A stretch of DNA of 64,000 nucleotides from Halegenticoccus tardaugens (lineage in GTDB: Archaea > Halobacteriota > Halobacteria > Halobacteriales > Haloferacaceae), in assembly GCF_004116405.1 (NCBI RefSeq), contig NZ_SDIC01000002.1, positions 124,001 through 188,000 of the forward strand, given 5' to 3'. Made by a program: the position numbers and the translations under genes. Shown here in pieces: positions 43,114 through 52,026 of the stretch; within the stretch, counting starts at the first letter, position 1; each line of letters starts with the position of its first letter. The notes beneath the pieces are model-generated. The model was not told the origin of the DNA. It saw only the letters and a list, made by a program, of their open reading frames with translations, and did no database searches.

Positions 43114-43791
43114 TCAGCGATAGAATTCACGGATACGTCGTTTTGCAGAATCATTTAACGCGTCATCGAGAACTGCCGCCGTTGCTCGTCGAAGGCGTTC
43201 GGAGAGCGCCTGGCCTGAGATACCAAACTCGCCGGCTAATTCTGCCTGCGTCACTCCACGTGGGATGTCGAAGTATCCACGGTCGAAGGCAGTCATCAAG
43301 GTTTCGTACTGCTCGGTAGACAACTCCGCGGTCAATCCGCGTTTTTCGACCTCTGAATGAAGCGACTGGAGGTTCACGGGAACGTCTTGTTTTCGGAACT
43401 CATCGTGAATATCAGATAGTACAGATCGGTCGAGAGTACGGAGCGTAAGATTCCACCCTGCAGAAGTAATAATCCCATCGAGTAGGATCGTATCATGATT
43501 GCCAAAGAGAATCGAAACCGCCGAACAGAACTCACCTTTCGGAAGGCCGATTCGGTAGAGGCGAGTTGGCTCCGCCGTTGTGAGGGGGGCGACGTCAACA
43601 ACGGTCGGATCCTCTTCGAGAGACGCTTCGAATCGATCAAACGCGTCCCCGCTCGCCCAGACAAGGAGCGTCGCAGTATGTCTGTCCGTACAGAGAACCT
43701 GACCCAACTCGATGGAGAGCCTCATCTCTGGAACGGCGACGAGTGATTCCGTGAGAAATGGAAGTTCGAAAGAGAGGGTTGCAGTGATCAT
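43114..43791 (-). CDS. Bat-type HTH-10 transcriptional regulator
   Basis: A 225-residue regulator of the haloarchaeal bacterioopsin-activator-like group. The first 150 residues form the usual sensor-like region. The C-terminal HTH-10 domain (about 165-215) reads LSTEQYETLMTAFDRGYFDIPRGVTQAELAGEFGISGQALSERLRR. Such proteins respond to oxygen, light or redox signals; no PAS or GAF domain is present here. It is divergent from a truncated patatin-like gene. A fragment of a related protein is found at 49143-49472. Confidence 0.88.
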   Translation of the reverse strand: MITATLSFELPFLTESLVAVPEMRLSIELGQVLCTDRHTATLLVWASGDAFDRFEASLEEDPTVVDVAPLTTAEPTRLYRIGLPKGEFCSAVSILFGNHDTILLDGIITSAGWNLTLRTLDRSVLSDIHDEFRKQDVPVNLQSLHSEVEKRGLTAELSTEQYETLMTAFDRGYFDIPRGVTQAELAGEFGISGQALSERLRRATAAVLDDALNDSAKRRIREFYR

Positions 43792-43969
43792 CTGTCGGCC
43801 CTAGTACGTACCAGTGCCATTTCCATGTAATGCCGGGGTCTCCGTATCCGAAACCGGAATCAACACCGTTCTGACTGGTTAACAACGCAAAAGCGAGGGA
43901 CGTTATATTCATATTTTATGTGATAAATGTATTAGGTGATATGCGGTGTCGAATCGGGTGGTGAGATCG

Positions 43970-44368
43970 ATGAGCACGTCATCACAGAGAACTGTCGCGA
44001 TAGTCTGTCAGGGAGGCGGAAGCCACACCGCATTTACGGCTGGCGCTCTGAAACGCTTGCTTCGGGACCAGGGGTCTGACTGTCGAATCTCTGCGCTGAG
44101 CGGGACGTCAGGAGGGGCACTCTGTGCGTTTGTGGCTTGGTATGGCATGCGGACCGGAACCCGCGAAAAGGCGATTTCTTCGTTAGACGCGCTCTGGGAG
44201 AACATCGAGGCGACAGGTCCCTACGAACGGATCGCGAACGCCGGTCTCGTCTGGAGCTCACGGCTCCTCGAGATGGGGTTTCCGATGTGGCAGCTCCCGC
44301 CGTCCGGTAACGTGTTTTCGGAGCGTAGTCAATCGAGGAGACCCCCCATGATTAGGATGGGGCCCTAG
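43970..44368 (+). pseudogene. Patatin-like phospholipase, truncated at the 3' end
   Basis: The 5' part of a patatin-like serine hydrolase: GGGSHTAFTAGALKRLL gives the oxyanion glycines and ALSGTSGGALCAF the nucleophile elbow GxSxG. The normal family continues for over 300 residues and needs a DG(A/G) aspartate, but here the frame runs into an IS-derived segment near 44330 and stops at 44368. The remaining 132 residues therefore lack the catalytic Asp and should be inactive. The ATG at 43970 (MSTSSQRTVAIVCQGGG) is chosen. Confidence 0.75.
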
Positions 44369-44670
44369 AGTGAATGCTATCGGTTACTTTCACTGTGTGC
44401 CGAGGGGTCACATTCCACCGGTTCGTGTGGGTGAATGTGCGTGGACAACTGGCAGTTGACTCGGTGTTTGCCTCACCAAAACGTAAGCCGACCACGCCGA
44501 CTGTCGGTAAACAACCAGGTAACTCGAAGCCCTTCGCGGGTACGAGTAACGGCTTCGTGGCAGCGCCAGTGGCCGACAGTCCACCAACCGTAGATTCCCA
44601 CCCATCCGAATCGACGGGAGTACCATAGCAACCTCGGGAAGCGTCGCCCGTTAGCGCGGCGAGGATGTCA
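44330..44670 (+). mobile_element. Solo remnant of TnpB element family B
   Basis: About 340 non-coding bases that truncate the patatin gene and end with GCGCGGCGAGGATGTCA at 44654-44670, the right-end motif of family B. No tnpB sequence remains. The ATG of the next open frame lies inside this terminal motif. Confidence 0.5.
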
Positions 44671-44949
44671 CTTCTGACCACTTACGAGAGCCTCAGCACA
44701 CTCGACGAGGTCGTCCTCAAATGTTCACTGACAGAGACGCCCAGCATCGTCGAGGAAGTGCTCTTGCCGGACGATCGCCGGCAGAACGACCTGCCGTACA
44801 AGTTCTACGGGATCAGCGAGAACGGTCGGCAGTTCCTCGCAGAGCACAAGCTCCTTCGAGCGCAGGATACACTCCGAGAGATCTACGACCGGGTGGAGAA
44901 AACCGATGACATCAAACGGTACGAGACTGCCCCGCGACCCGAGCGCTAA
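44665..44949 (+). pseudogene. Winged-helix regulator lacking its N-terminus
   Basis: A 94-residue frame that reads like the middle and end of a haloarchaeal winged-helix protein (TYESLSTLDEVVLKCSL, DLPYKFYGISENGRQFLAEH, LLRAQDTLREIYDRVE). The first ATG is formed by the terminal GAGGATGTCA of the adjacent IS remnant, so the natural start and probably the first helices of the DNA-binding domain are gone. A fresh leader from the IS could still permit expression. Confidence 0.6.
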
Positions 44950-44981
44950 CAGCTCCCGTCTTTCACTTCGCAGACGGGGTT

Positions 44982-45012
44982 TGACATCCACCCACGACTA
45001 AAGTCGTAGGTT
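44982..45012 (-). mobile_element. Solo right end of a TnpB-type element
   Basis: TGACATCCACCCACGACT followed by AAAGTCGTAGG forms a small hairpin next to the terminal TGACATCC motif. It is orientated opposite to the remnant at 44.33-44.67 kb, so the winged-helix fragment is bracketed by two IS ends. Confidence 0.45.
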
Positions 45013-45048
45013 TTCTCGCCTGAAATCCTGTAAATACACCTTGGACGA

Positions 45049-45642
45049 TCAACTATCCTCGACGAGTAGCGGATCGATAAGCCATTGTTCAATTATTCTT
45101 TTTGAAATCGTTATGTTTTCATCACTGCCAAGCAGTACACGGTGGAGGCGTATTCCGTCGATTGCCGCTGAGAGAAATGCAGCTGTCTCAAGTGGGTCGA
45201 TTTGTTTGATTTGCTCTGATTCTATTCCTTCTCGAAGAATGTTCGCCATGAGATCCACTGCTTTCTGTTCATTCTTAACATATTTTTCTTTCAATATCGG
45301 ACTATGCGGAACGTGAACCATAATCTCATATATCGAGACGTAAAAATCATCGCCTGGCGTGTATTCATCACCATATATTATGATATCAACTAACAGTCGC
45401 AGACGCTCTACAGGGTCATCTACGTCCATCTCTCGGATAAACTCGAAATATGTCTCTGATAGAAAATCGTATAACTCTGCGACAAGTTCATCTTTCGAAT
45501 CAAAGTAATGATAGATGAGAGAGGGGCTTTTCTCGAACTCGTCACTAACATCACTAATAGTTAAATTAGCATATCCATGGGTGGTTATTGCTTGCAGTGC
45601 TGCTTCCAGAATCTGTTGTTCTGTTTCTGTTCGACCACTCAT
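45049..45642 (-). CDS. TetR/AcrR-family transcriptional regulator
   Basis: A 197-residue TetR-family repressor. The N-terminal HTH (about 8-55) reads ILEAALQAITTHGYANLTISDVSDE and SPSLIYHYFDSKDELV; the rest is the all-helical ligand domain. It is divergent from a Tat-lipoprotein hydrolase operon, with 230 bases between, and probably represses it in response to a lipophilic ligand. Its own TATA-like box (TTTGTATACC, near 45662-45671) is about 25 bases from the ATG. The gene is more AT-rich than most of the window, a sign of recent transfer. Confidence 0.9.
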   Translation of the reverse strand: MSGRTETEQQILEAALQAITTHGYANLTISDVSDEFEKSPSLIYHYFDSKDELVAELYDFLSETYFEFIREMDVDDPVERLRLLVDIIIYGDEYTPGDDFYVSIYEIMVHVPHSPILKEKYVKNEQKAVDLMANILREGIESEQIKQIDPLETAAFLSAAIDGIRLHRVLLGSDENITISKRIIEQWLIDPLLVEDS

Positions 45643-45872
45643 AAATGAGACTTGGTGGTCAGGTATACAAATTGATTGGGTGTCCGGTCGATGAAAACGA
45701 CATCTTTATATTATTGAGTGGGTATTCAATCAACGTGAGTGAAGATGAACGTCCCTCCGGCAACAGCCAATATATAAGAGATCGGGAGTCTGGCTGCGTT
45801 GCTGGCGATGGTTCTGTCTTTTGTGCCGATAAGAGGGTGAGTCTCGATCATCTCAACCAGGCAAATCTCCGA

Positions 45873-47255
45873 ATGGATAGACGGAAGCTACTGAAGCTAG
45901 CCGGAAGCGCGGTGATATCGCTGTTCTCAGGATGTGCCCAACTTGAGACCGGAGGAAACGCGCAGAATCAGGGCGGAACGATTACTGTTACCCCTCCCGA
46001 CGGCCTCATCGACGACCCTCTTGAGATTCGGTTGTCTGATTTCGAGCCGAACGAAGAAATTTCGGTCCGAGCACACACTACTGATAACCACGGCCAAACG
46101 TGGCTCTCGTTCGGACAGTTCAAAACCGACGGTGACGGGACGTTATCGCTCACTCAACAAGCACCTATCTCCGGTACCTACGAACGAGTCGATCCGAGAG
46201 GGTTGCTTTGGTCGATGCAGGCCCTTGACGGCCCCGCTATATCGTTTACTACAGATGAGCTGTATACCGTTCACGTTAGCGTCCAACGGAACGGCACGAC
46301 GGTCGCCTCAACGAGGATAACGCGACGATTCATCGCCACTGACGTTGGTGAGCACCCTGTCGATGAGGACGGCCTCGTGGGAGTATTCTTTGAACCACCC
46401 GGATCTGGTCCCCATCCCGCCATACTCACACTTCACGGAACCGAAGGCCAAGTACCGTGGCTCTTGGGAGCGATGCTCGCCTCGCATGGCTACGCGACGC
46501 TTGCACTCCAGTACTTCGATCCCATAGGAAAGACGGAACTCCCCACGTCACTCGTTGAAATTCCGCTTGAATACTTCGAACGCGCAATCGACTGGGTACT
46601 CGATCGACCGTCGGTAACCGGCGACCGGGTAGGCGTTGTCGGCCCCTCGATAGGGGGCGAACTCACGCTGCTTCTCGGTGCGACACTTTCGCGGATCGGT
46701 GTCATCGTCGGCTACGTCCCGAGCAGTCTCGTATGGGAAGGCCCCGGAGGAGAACGGCCGATGTGGACGTATAACGGAAAGGACATCCCGTTCGTTCCCA
46801 TCGAAGTCAATCAGGAGAGCGTACCAAGTCTAATCGGGGCGGCGGCCGCCGGGATCAGGGGGCGGCCAATTCGCGTGGCAGACCTCTTCCGACCATCGTT
46901 CGACGATCTGGGCGCCGAATCGGTCAAAGCGGGCATCATCCCAGTTGATGAGATTGACGGACCGGTGTTGTTGATCTCGGGCAAAGACGACGGAATCTGG
47001 CCGTCGACGGCACTGTCGGAAATCGCTATCCACAGACTCGATAGTCACGACCATCCGTATGCATACGAACATCTCGCCTACGAGAATGCGGGACATATCA
47101 TTAGTGTCCCTGCCCAACCAACAACAGACTGGGACACGTTCAACGTCATGCCGGGGATGACTTTGGATGCCGGTGGAACCGCGTCGGGCAATGCTCACGC
47201 AGCCGCTGATTCCTGGCCTCGTGTGCTCGAATTCCTCGCTGAGGGGCTCCGATGA
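45873..47255 (+). CDS. Tat lipoprotein, acyl-CoA thioesterase/BAAT-like hydrolase
   Basis: A 460-residue two-domain protein. After a Tat lipoprotein signal (MDRRKLLKLAGS, lipobox FSGC) comes a beta-rich domain like the acyl-CoA thioesterase/bile-acid-CoA:amino-acid N-acyltransferase N-terminal domain (IRLSDFEPNEEISVRAHT). An alpha/beta-hydrolase BAAT-C domain follows, with nucleophile Ser in VGPSIGGE, Asp in SGKDDGIWPS and His in YENAGHII. It should be anchored outside the membrane, an odd site for a CoA-thioester enzyme, so an ester or lipid substrate is likelier. The next gene overlaps by four bases. The ATG at 45873 is set by the signal peptide; the frame extends upstream without it. Confidence 0.85.
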   Translation: MDRRKLLKLAGSAVISLFSGCAQLETGGNAQNQGGTITVTPPDGLIDDPLEIRLSDFEPNEEISVRAHTTDNHGQTWLSFGQFKTDGDGTLSLTQQAPISGTYERVDPRGLLWSMQALDGPAISFTTDELYTVHVSVQRNGTTVASTRITRRFIATDVGEHPVDEDGLVGVFFEPPGSGPHPAILTLHGTEGQVPWLLGAMLASHGYATLALQYFDPIGKTELPTSLVEIPLEYFERAIDWVLDRPSVTGDRVGVVGPSIGGELTLLLGATLSRIGVIVGYVPSSLVWEGPGGERPMWTYNGKDIPFVPIEVNQESVPSLIGAAAAGIRGRPIRVADLFRPSFDDLGAESVKAGIIPVDEIDGPVLLISGKDDGIWPSTALSEIAIHRLDSHDHPYAYEHLAYENAGHIISVPAQPTTDWDTFNVMPGMTLDAGGTASGNAHAAADSWPRVLEFLAEGLR

Positions 47256-48109
47256 CTCGAGGAGATCTAGCGACGTTCATTACTCCCATTGGTATCGGAA
47301 TCGGACACGTCATGTTCGTGTTTGGGCTCATGAACTGGATCGGTTACCCGTTCTATTTGTTTTCCGGCACTCGAGTTCTACAGATCATATTTCTGATTCT
47401 TGGGCTCTTTCTCGTGGCGTTCGTCCCCGTGTTGATCTTCGCTCGCGTTCGACTCGTCGTGCCGCTCGTAATGGGTACAATTGGATTCGGCATCGCCATC
47501 GTCGCTGAACTCACAACGCCACACCCGGAATTCGCGACGCTCGGTGAGGACGTACTCATCGTGGGTACCTCTTACATAGCCGTCTATACGAGCGGGTGGT
47601 ATGTCTGGCTGCTGGCGTACGGACTCAGTGGAGTGTGTGAATACTTCATTCGAATATCCGCTGACGGTCGTGTCGGCTCAGTCGAATTCAGTAGCAGGCA
47701 CGTTCCGTTTAATCGAAAACAGAACGTACTCTTGGGGTGTGTGGTTGGTTTAGCGCACACGGCTGTAATTGTCTGCCTTGGGATCGGACGTGAAGGAACG
47801 TTGCTCTCGGGTTGGTTACTCGGGTGGGGGGTACCCGGGCTACTTCTACTCGGATCTATGTCAATGCTGTTTTTGATTCGGTATCAAGTGATCTCTCCTC
47901 TCGCCGAACTTGTAAGTGTCCAGCTGTTGGTTGGTGTCGAGGCATTGGCAACGATCAGCGGCACGCCAGTAAGCAGCTATCTCTTGTTCTGGCCGGTGTA
48001 TCTCGCGCTGATGTTGCTGCTTGTCATGGGTGAACACGCACTCCGCTTGGGCTATCGCAAGGTGACGAAGTGTCGACGAACAGTCACCACGACTGACGAC
48101 AGGTCGTGA
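47252..48109 (+). CDS. Multi-span membrane protein of unknown function
   Basis: A 285-residue protein with about seven or eight hydrophobic spans and a short cytoplasmic loop rich in Arg/Ser after span 4. I do not recognise the family. The start ATG overlaps the stop of the lipoprotein hydrolase gene (ATGA), and the next gene's GTG overlaps its stop (GTGA), so all three are translationally coupled. It may present or receive the substrate of the outer hydrolase. Confidence 0.8.
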   Translation: MTRGDLATFITPIGIGIGHVMFVFGLMNWIGYPFYLFSGTRVLQIIFLILGLFLVAFVPVLIFARVRLVVPLVMGTIGFGIAIVAELTTPHPEFATLGEDVLIVGTSYIAVYTSGWYVWLLAYGLSGVCEYFIRISADGRVGSVEFSSRHVPFNRKQNVLLGCVVGLAHTAVIVCLGIGREGTLLSGWLLGWGVPGLLLLGSMSMLFLIRYQVISPLAELVSVQLLVGVEALATISGTPVSSYLLFWPVYLALMLLLVMGEHALRLGYRKVTKCRRTVTTTDDRS

Positions 48110-48429
48110 ATCTCCGACACTTCCTCCGAGCAGCGGGGATCAGTGCCGTCGGTGCGACCGCATTCGCCGCACCTGCAGCCGCGTACCGCCGCAAGCGCAA
48201 GCGCCGCGTTTCGCAATCCCAGTCGAGTCGGCAGTCCGCGTCCGCGAGCTTGAGCCAATCGCAGTCGGTCAGCCAGTCGAACTCCAATAGCCAATCGTCC
48301 TCCGGCGGGAGTCTGACGAGTACGCAGAGTAACAGCAACAGTCAAACTGGGAGCGCAACAGGGAGCAACTCTGCGGAGCAAAACCAGTCCGCTGACGGGG
48401 ACGGTGGTCGTCAGGTCGGCAATCAGTAG
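48106..48429 (+). CDS. Secreted Ser/Gln/Asn-rich low-complexity protein
   Basis: A 107-residue product starting at a GTG that overlaps the previous stop by four bases. Residues 1-26 form a signal peptide (MNLRHFLRAAGISAVGATAF then AAPAAA, with a Tat-like RxxFLR). After a basic YRRKRKRR stretch the mature chain is almost only Ser, Gln, Asn, Gly, Thr and Ala, with SQSQS and SNSNSQ repeats. The chain has few acidic residues, unlike ordinary haloarchaeal secreted proteins. It is probably a disordered surface or matrix protein; no family is known to me. Confidence 0.75.
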   Translation: MNLRHFLRAAGISAVGATAFAAPAAAYRRKRKRRVSQSQSSRQSASASLSQSQSVSQSNSNSQSSSGGSLTSTQSNSNSQTGSATGSNSAEQNQSADGDGGRQVGNQ

Positions 48430-48452
48430 GGATCAGAGCAGGTAATAGGAAA

Positions 48453-48548
48453 ATGACATCAGACGATCCAGACAGCAAGTTCAGCCGGCGTCAGATGGTC
48501 CGGGCCATTGGCGTTGGCTTCGTGAGTACAACCGCGCTCGCACGATAG
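48453..48548 (+). pseudogene. Orphan Tat signal peptide, truncated secreted-protein gene
   Basis: A 31-codon frame (MTSDDPDSKFSRRQMVRAIG then VGFVSTTALAR and TAG) contains a canonical twin-arginine motif and hydrophobic core but ends before any mature domain. It begins 23 bases after the Ser/Gln-rich gene, as a fourth operon member. The rest of the gene is probably deleted. Confidence 0.55.
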
Positions 48549-48702
48549 TCAGACCGTATGAAGGGAAGCCGTCATACGCGACTTCCCCTCTGCGACTACA
48601 ATATCTGGTTGCCCTGGTTCGGAATGACAGACGTAGTCACGGGAACAATACACTGTCCCCATTGATCGTTGTGAGTCGAAGACTATTCAATGTTAGTGTT
48701 AG

Positions 48703-48966
48703 CTACGCCGGTTTGACCGGTACAACGTTATAAATCGATTCTAAGGCCCCTAGCGGCCCCGTACAGCGATCGGGGTACGATCCTTGACGGCCGCGACTGT
48801 ACAAAATATTCAATAATGCCTCCGCAGACTCTTCGCCACACTCAGACGCAATCACTGAGAGAGCTCGCTCACGAGGAAGGTCACCACCTGTGTTTTCGAC
48901 CGGCGAGCGAAGCACCTCAAGCGCCTCTTTGGCCCGCGGCGGCAATAGTATGCGAGGGTTCATCAC
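48703..48966 (-). CDS. Hypothetical 87-aa protein
   Basis: An 87-residue frame with mildly acidic composition (LPPRAKEALEVLRSPVENTG, LPRERALSVIASECGEESAE) and a helix-rich look. I recognise no family. It lies in a decayed stretch between the secreted-protein operon and a Bat fragment, so it could itself be a fragment of a regulator. Confidence 0.4.
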   Translation of the reverse strand: MMNPRILLPPRAKEALEVLRSPVENTGGDLPRERALSVIASECGEESAEALLNILYSRGRQGSYPDRCTGPLGALESIYNVVPVKPA

Positions 48967-49142
48967 CGAATATATTTAAATGGTGTCATAATAAATACGC
49001 CCACAGTCAGGCTGTTTTCCTGGATCAAGCCAGTAGCACTAGATCAGTACCATCGGGCCTCAGCGAGCACTTGTGCGAGAGCACGACCGAGACTGCGTTT
49101 TTCGCCGGTGATGGTCGCTGTTTTCCCGTCGAATCTGGACTC

Positions 49143-49472
49143 TCAAAGACGCTGCTCTCGGGGAGAGGTGGCAGTTCTGCCACTCTTTGCGGAGAATTCC
49201 TTTGGTCTCCTCTCAACAGCCCAAATCTCCTTCTTCCAGGTCTTCAGGAACTGACTTCTCGAATGTTGTCTCCCCCATTGCACGAGAAGCGCCTGAACGC
49301 CACGGCGCATCCGCTCAGAAACTGCTTGTCCAGAGATCCCGAGTATCTGTACGAGTTCAGCCTGACTGGTCTCACGTGAGACCTCGAAGTACCCTTCCTT
49401 GAGGACGGTTGTAAGCAGATCGTATCGTGCTTGAGTGAGTCCCTCGTCAGCAGAATCGGTGAGATCGACCAA
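49143..49472 (-). pseudogene. C-terminal fragment of a Bat-type HTH regulator
   Basis: The frame encodes LTQARYDLLTTVLKEGYFEV, then SRETSQAELVQILGISGQAV and SERMRRGVQALL, an intact HTH-10 domain like that at 43.1 kb. The N-terminal sensor region of about 150 residues is absent or shifted out of frame upstream of 49545. The C-terminal 50 residues are Arg/Lys-rich and unlike the family, so the 3' end is also damaged. Confidence 0.6.
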
Positions 49473-49621
49473 GTAGACCAGTTCCGTCGCGCTAATATGG
49501 ACGCCGTTGACACGACAACGTTTATGAAACTCACCTTGGGAGCTTCGACTGAAGCAATCCAGGCAAATGTTCCATTATATGCTACCGATCCGATGGATTC
49601 AACGGAAATAGAAATATAAAT

Positions 49622-50329
49622 TTACCAGTCTGTTTCTTTCCATCTTCCCGATTCCTGGCCGTGGAACTCACCTTTTGCCTCTCGTTTGCGTGGCCAGAAC
49701 GTCAACATGAATAAGCTCAGATAAAAGATTCCAACGACACTGACGACAATTTCACCGGGAATACCAGGTATAGCCGCTGTTACGCTCCAAGTTTGGTTCG
49801 GGACAAAGATCGTGATGCGGAACAGTCAGGCGAGGCCAATCAGTACCAGTAGTGGAAGATAAATCCGTTTAAGACGGCGTGAAAGCGATTCTAGATACGA
49901 TACTTTATATCTGGGGTTTTTCAGATCGTTTGCAATTTCTTCCCGCCAATTAGCGAGTGGAGCTCCTTCTGGATCGAATGCATTCGCAAGAACATTTTCC
50001 TCAATAAGACGAACGCGTGCACGGTAGGCATCGTACATCCGATATCGACGCACATCAAACAAAAGAAACATAGAGAGTGCAACCATTCCGATAAGCAATA
50101 AATAGGAACCCCGGCTTTCAAACGACAATGCGAGAATCGCTGTAACAACCGCAATAGCCCAATCAACGGTCAGGTCGAGTCGGCTAAGAAAGGTCGCTGA
50201 TTGAGACATCTCGCCACGATAGTATTGTTGAAGTAGCGAAAGCAGCTCAGAGCGATCGTACGCAGCTTCTTCGGCCACCTCGCGTGCTTTTTCTCCTTCT
50301 GGTTTGAACTCGTCTGTGGTTTCCCCCAT
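49622..50329 (-). pseudogene. DUF2270 membrane protein with an in-frame stop
   Basis: From the ATG at 50329 the frame encodes 167 residues of a DUF2270-type membrane protein (LLSLLQQYYRGEMSQSATFL, DWAIAVVTAILALSF, RYRMYDAYRARVRLIEENV). A TGA at 49826-49828 follows ...VLIGLA. The same frame then continues for 67 codons (LFRITIFVPNQTWSVTAAIPG, FYLSLFMLTFWPRKREAKGE) to a TAA at 49622. The second part fits the missing family C-terminus, where a Trp normally stands at the TGA. One base change therefore broke the gene, or the sequence holds an error. Confidence 0.82.
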
Positions 50330-50796
50330 ACAATACATCTGTAAGCTACTCACTGGCTTAACCAGCATTGCTAGAACTCGAATATATCTATGTAACCGTA
50401 ACGTCATTTCTCGATTCGTCTATCTCCGAAGCTGATTACGACTTGGTGGATAATTAACAACTTGGATCCATTATATTTTCTTTATGAACTTGCGATCGCG
50501 TTTTTGTTCTCACGGTCATCGCCGGAATCCTTGAGGCGAGAGGCGTCGCTGGTCTGTCCATGCAGACTACGAAATAACAGAGAATCGAGCGCATGCCCAC
50601 GTCTTCAGGCGCGGGAGGATGTCAATTGTGATTATCTTCCTCGTTCTCGCAGCCATATTATTCATGTCCGATATTTAAATTCCAACTTAAAAGAGAGGAA
50701 TTTTTGATCTTCCTCTGCTAAGAGGTTGGCTACGGCATTCTCGCTCAATAGCACTCTCCGGGTGAAGGCTAATATGCTAAACACACGAAAAGTAGA
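50330..50796. other. 467-bp AT-rich spacer with a solo IS right end
   Basis: No gene is seen. Bases 50603-50624 (CTTCAGGCGCGGGAGGATGT then CA) match the right-end motif of TnpB family B in plus orientation, so a former insertion is likely. The remainder is unusually AT-rich for this genome. Confidence 0.5.
50603..50624 (+). mobile_element. Solo right end of TnpB element family B
   Basis: The terminal motif GGAGGATGTCA is preceded by CTTCAGGCGC, as at the ends near 41.15 and 62.0 kb. No tnpB or left end can be recognised nearby. Confidence 0.55.
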
Positions 50797-50799
50797 TTG

Positions 50800-51006
50800 A
50801 TGTGCGCTCAGGCTATCACCCAGTGGGAGTATTACAGCCTCAGACCACCACGTGAGGAGACACAAAAAGAAGCGAGTGATCCAACAGACAAGCTCAACGA
50901 ACTTGGAGCCGATGGGTGGGAGTTCGTCAGTACAATTGAGTATGAGGACGGTGGCACGAAATACCTCGTTCTAAAACGACCCCTGGAAACCGGCACGGAG
51001 AATTGA
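50800..51006 (+). CDS. Small DUF4177-like protein
   Basis: A 68-residue protein with the pattern WEYYSLRP...KLNELGADGWEFVST...YLVLKRP, typical of the DUF4177 group (a small beta-alpha fold with a conserved LNELGxDGWE). No biochemical role is known. Its stop is followed at once by the ATG of a large membrane protein gene (51007), so the two are one operon and may interact. The ATG at 50800 is preferred to a TTG three bases earlier. Confidence 0.75.
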   Translation: MCAQAITQWEYYSLRPPREETQKEASDPTDKLNELGADGWEFVSTIEYEDGGTKYLVLKRPLETGTEN

Positions 51007-52026
51007 ATGAGTAATAACGAGAGCGATATCAGTACTGCAAATACGATGCGAGGACGGGCGGAAGAGAGTCGGCTCAAAATATGGGTCTTATTCCGAATGA
51101 ACCGATTTCTCCTTACTGGATTGCTTGCCCTCCTTGTTTTCTTTTCATTTCTCATGTTCAGTCTCACTCTCGATCCCTCACTCCCGAGTGAAATCAAATC
51201 CACCGACACAATTGAAACGATCTTTTCTGCGATGATTGGTGTCATCGTCACGGGGACAACACTTGTCGTCACTATCAGTCAGCTCGTTCTCTCACAAGAA
51301 AATGGGCCACTAGGTGACCAGCGTAAGCGGATGAGTGATGCGATGGACTTTCGCACCTACACAAAAGATTTGTTCAACTCTGTAGTCCCAGCTGACCCGT
51401 CTGCATTTCTTGGGCAACTCGTGAATGAAACTGAGCGACGAGCAGAGGTTCTTGATCGACTTGTCAAGGAGAGTGACAATGATGACTTAATCAGTCAAGT
51501 ATCTGAATTTATCGATAGTCTGCATGGAAATGCTAAAGAAGTGCAAGGTGAACTCGAGGGAGCCCAGTTTGGCACCTTTGATGTCCTCTTTTCGGCGCTG
51601 AACTTCAATTACGGGTGGAAGATATACCAAGTAGAACGCATGAGTGACGAGTTTTCCGATTCATTGACCGATGACCAACGAATGGCCTTCGCTGATCTGG
51701 AAACAGCTCTGGCTATGTTCGGTCCAGCCCGAGAACACATTAAGACGCTGTATTTCCAGTGGGCGCTCGTTGACCTTTCCCAATATATTCTCTATGCAGC
51801 AATTCCAGCGATCATCGTTTCCGGTGGTATGCTGACCTTCATTGGAGCAGAAACATTCAGTGGTACATTTCTTGCAATCCCTATTATTACGTGGGTCGTG
51901 AGCGGGGCGTTCACTGTGACGCTTATTCCCTTCCTCTTATTTACCTCCTACATTCTTCGGATTGCCCCTGTTGCCAAACGAACGCTTGCTATTGGCCCGC
52001 TTATCCTCCGTGAATCTCAACGGTAG
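51007..52026 (+). CDS. Four-span membrane protein of unknown function
   Basis: A 339-residue protein with two N-terminal spans (about 37-57 and 78-98), a long soluble helical region (about 105-240) and two C-terminal spans (about 250-272 and 285-315). I do not recognise the family. It directly follows the DUF4177-like gene. The TAG stop at 52024-52026 is followed immediately by an IS right end, so the C-terminus may have been trimmed by the insertion. The gene is more AT-rich than the catabolic regions. Confidence 0.75.
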   Translation: MSNNESDISTANTMRGRAEESRLKIWVLFRMNRFLLTGLLALLVFFSFLMFSLTLDPSLPSEIKSTDTIETIFSAMIGVIVTGTTLVVTISQLVLSQENGPLGDQRKRMSDAMDFRTYTKDLFNSVVPADPSAFLGQLVNETERRAEVLDRLVKESDNDDLISQVSEFIDSLHGNAKEVQGELEGAQFGTFDVLFSALNFNYGWKIYQVERMSDEFSDSLTDDQRMAFADLETALAMFGPAREHIKTLYFQWALVDLSQYILYAAIPAIIVSGGMLTFIGAETFSGTFLAIPIITWVVSGAFTVTLIPFLLFTSYILRIAPVAKRTLAIGPLILRESQR

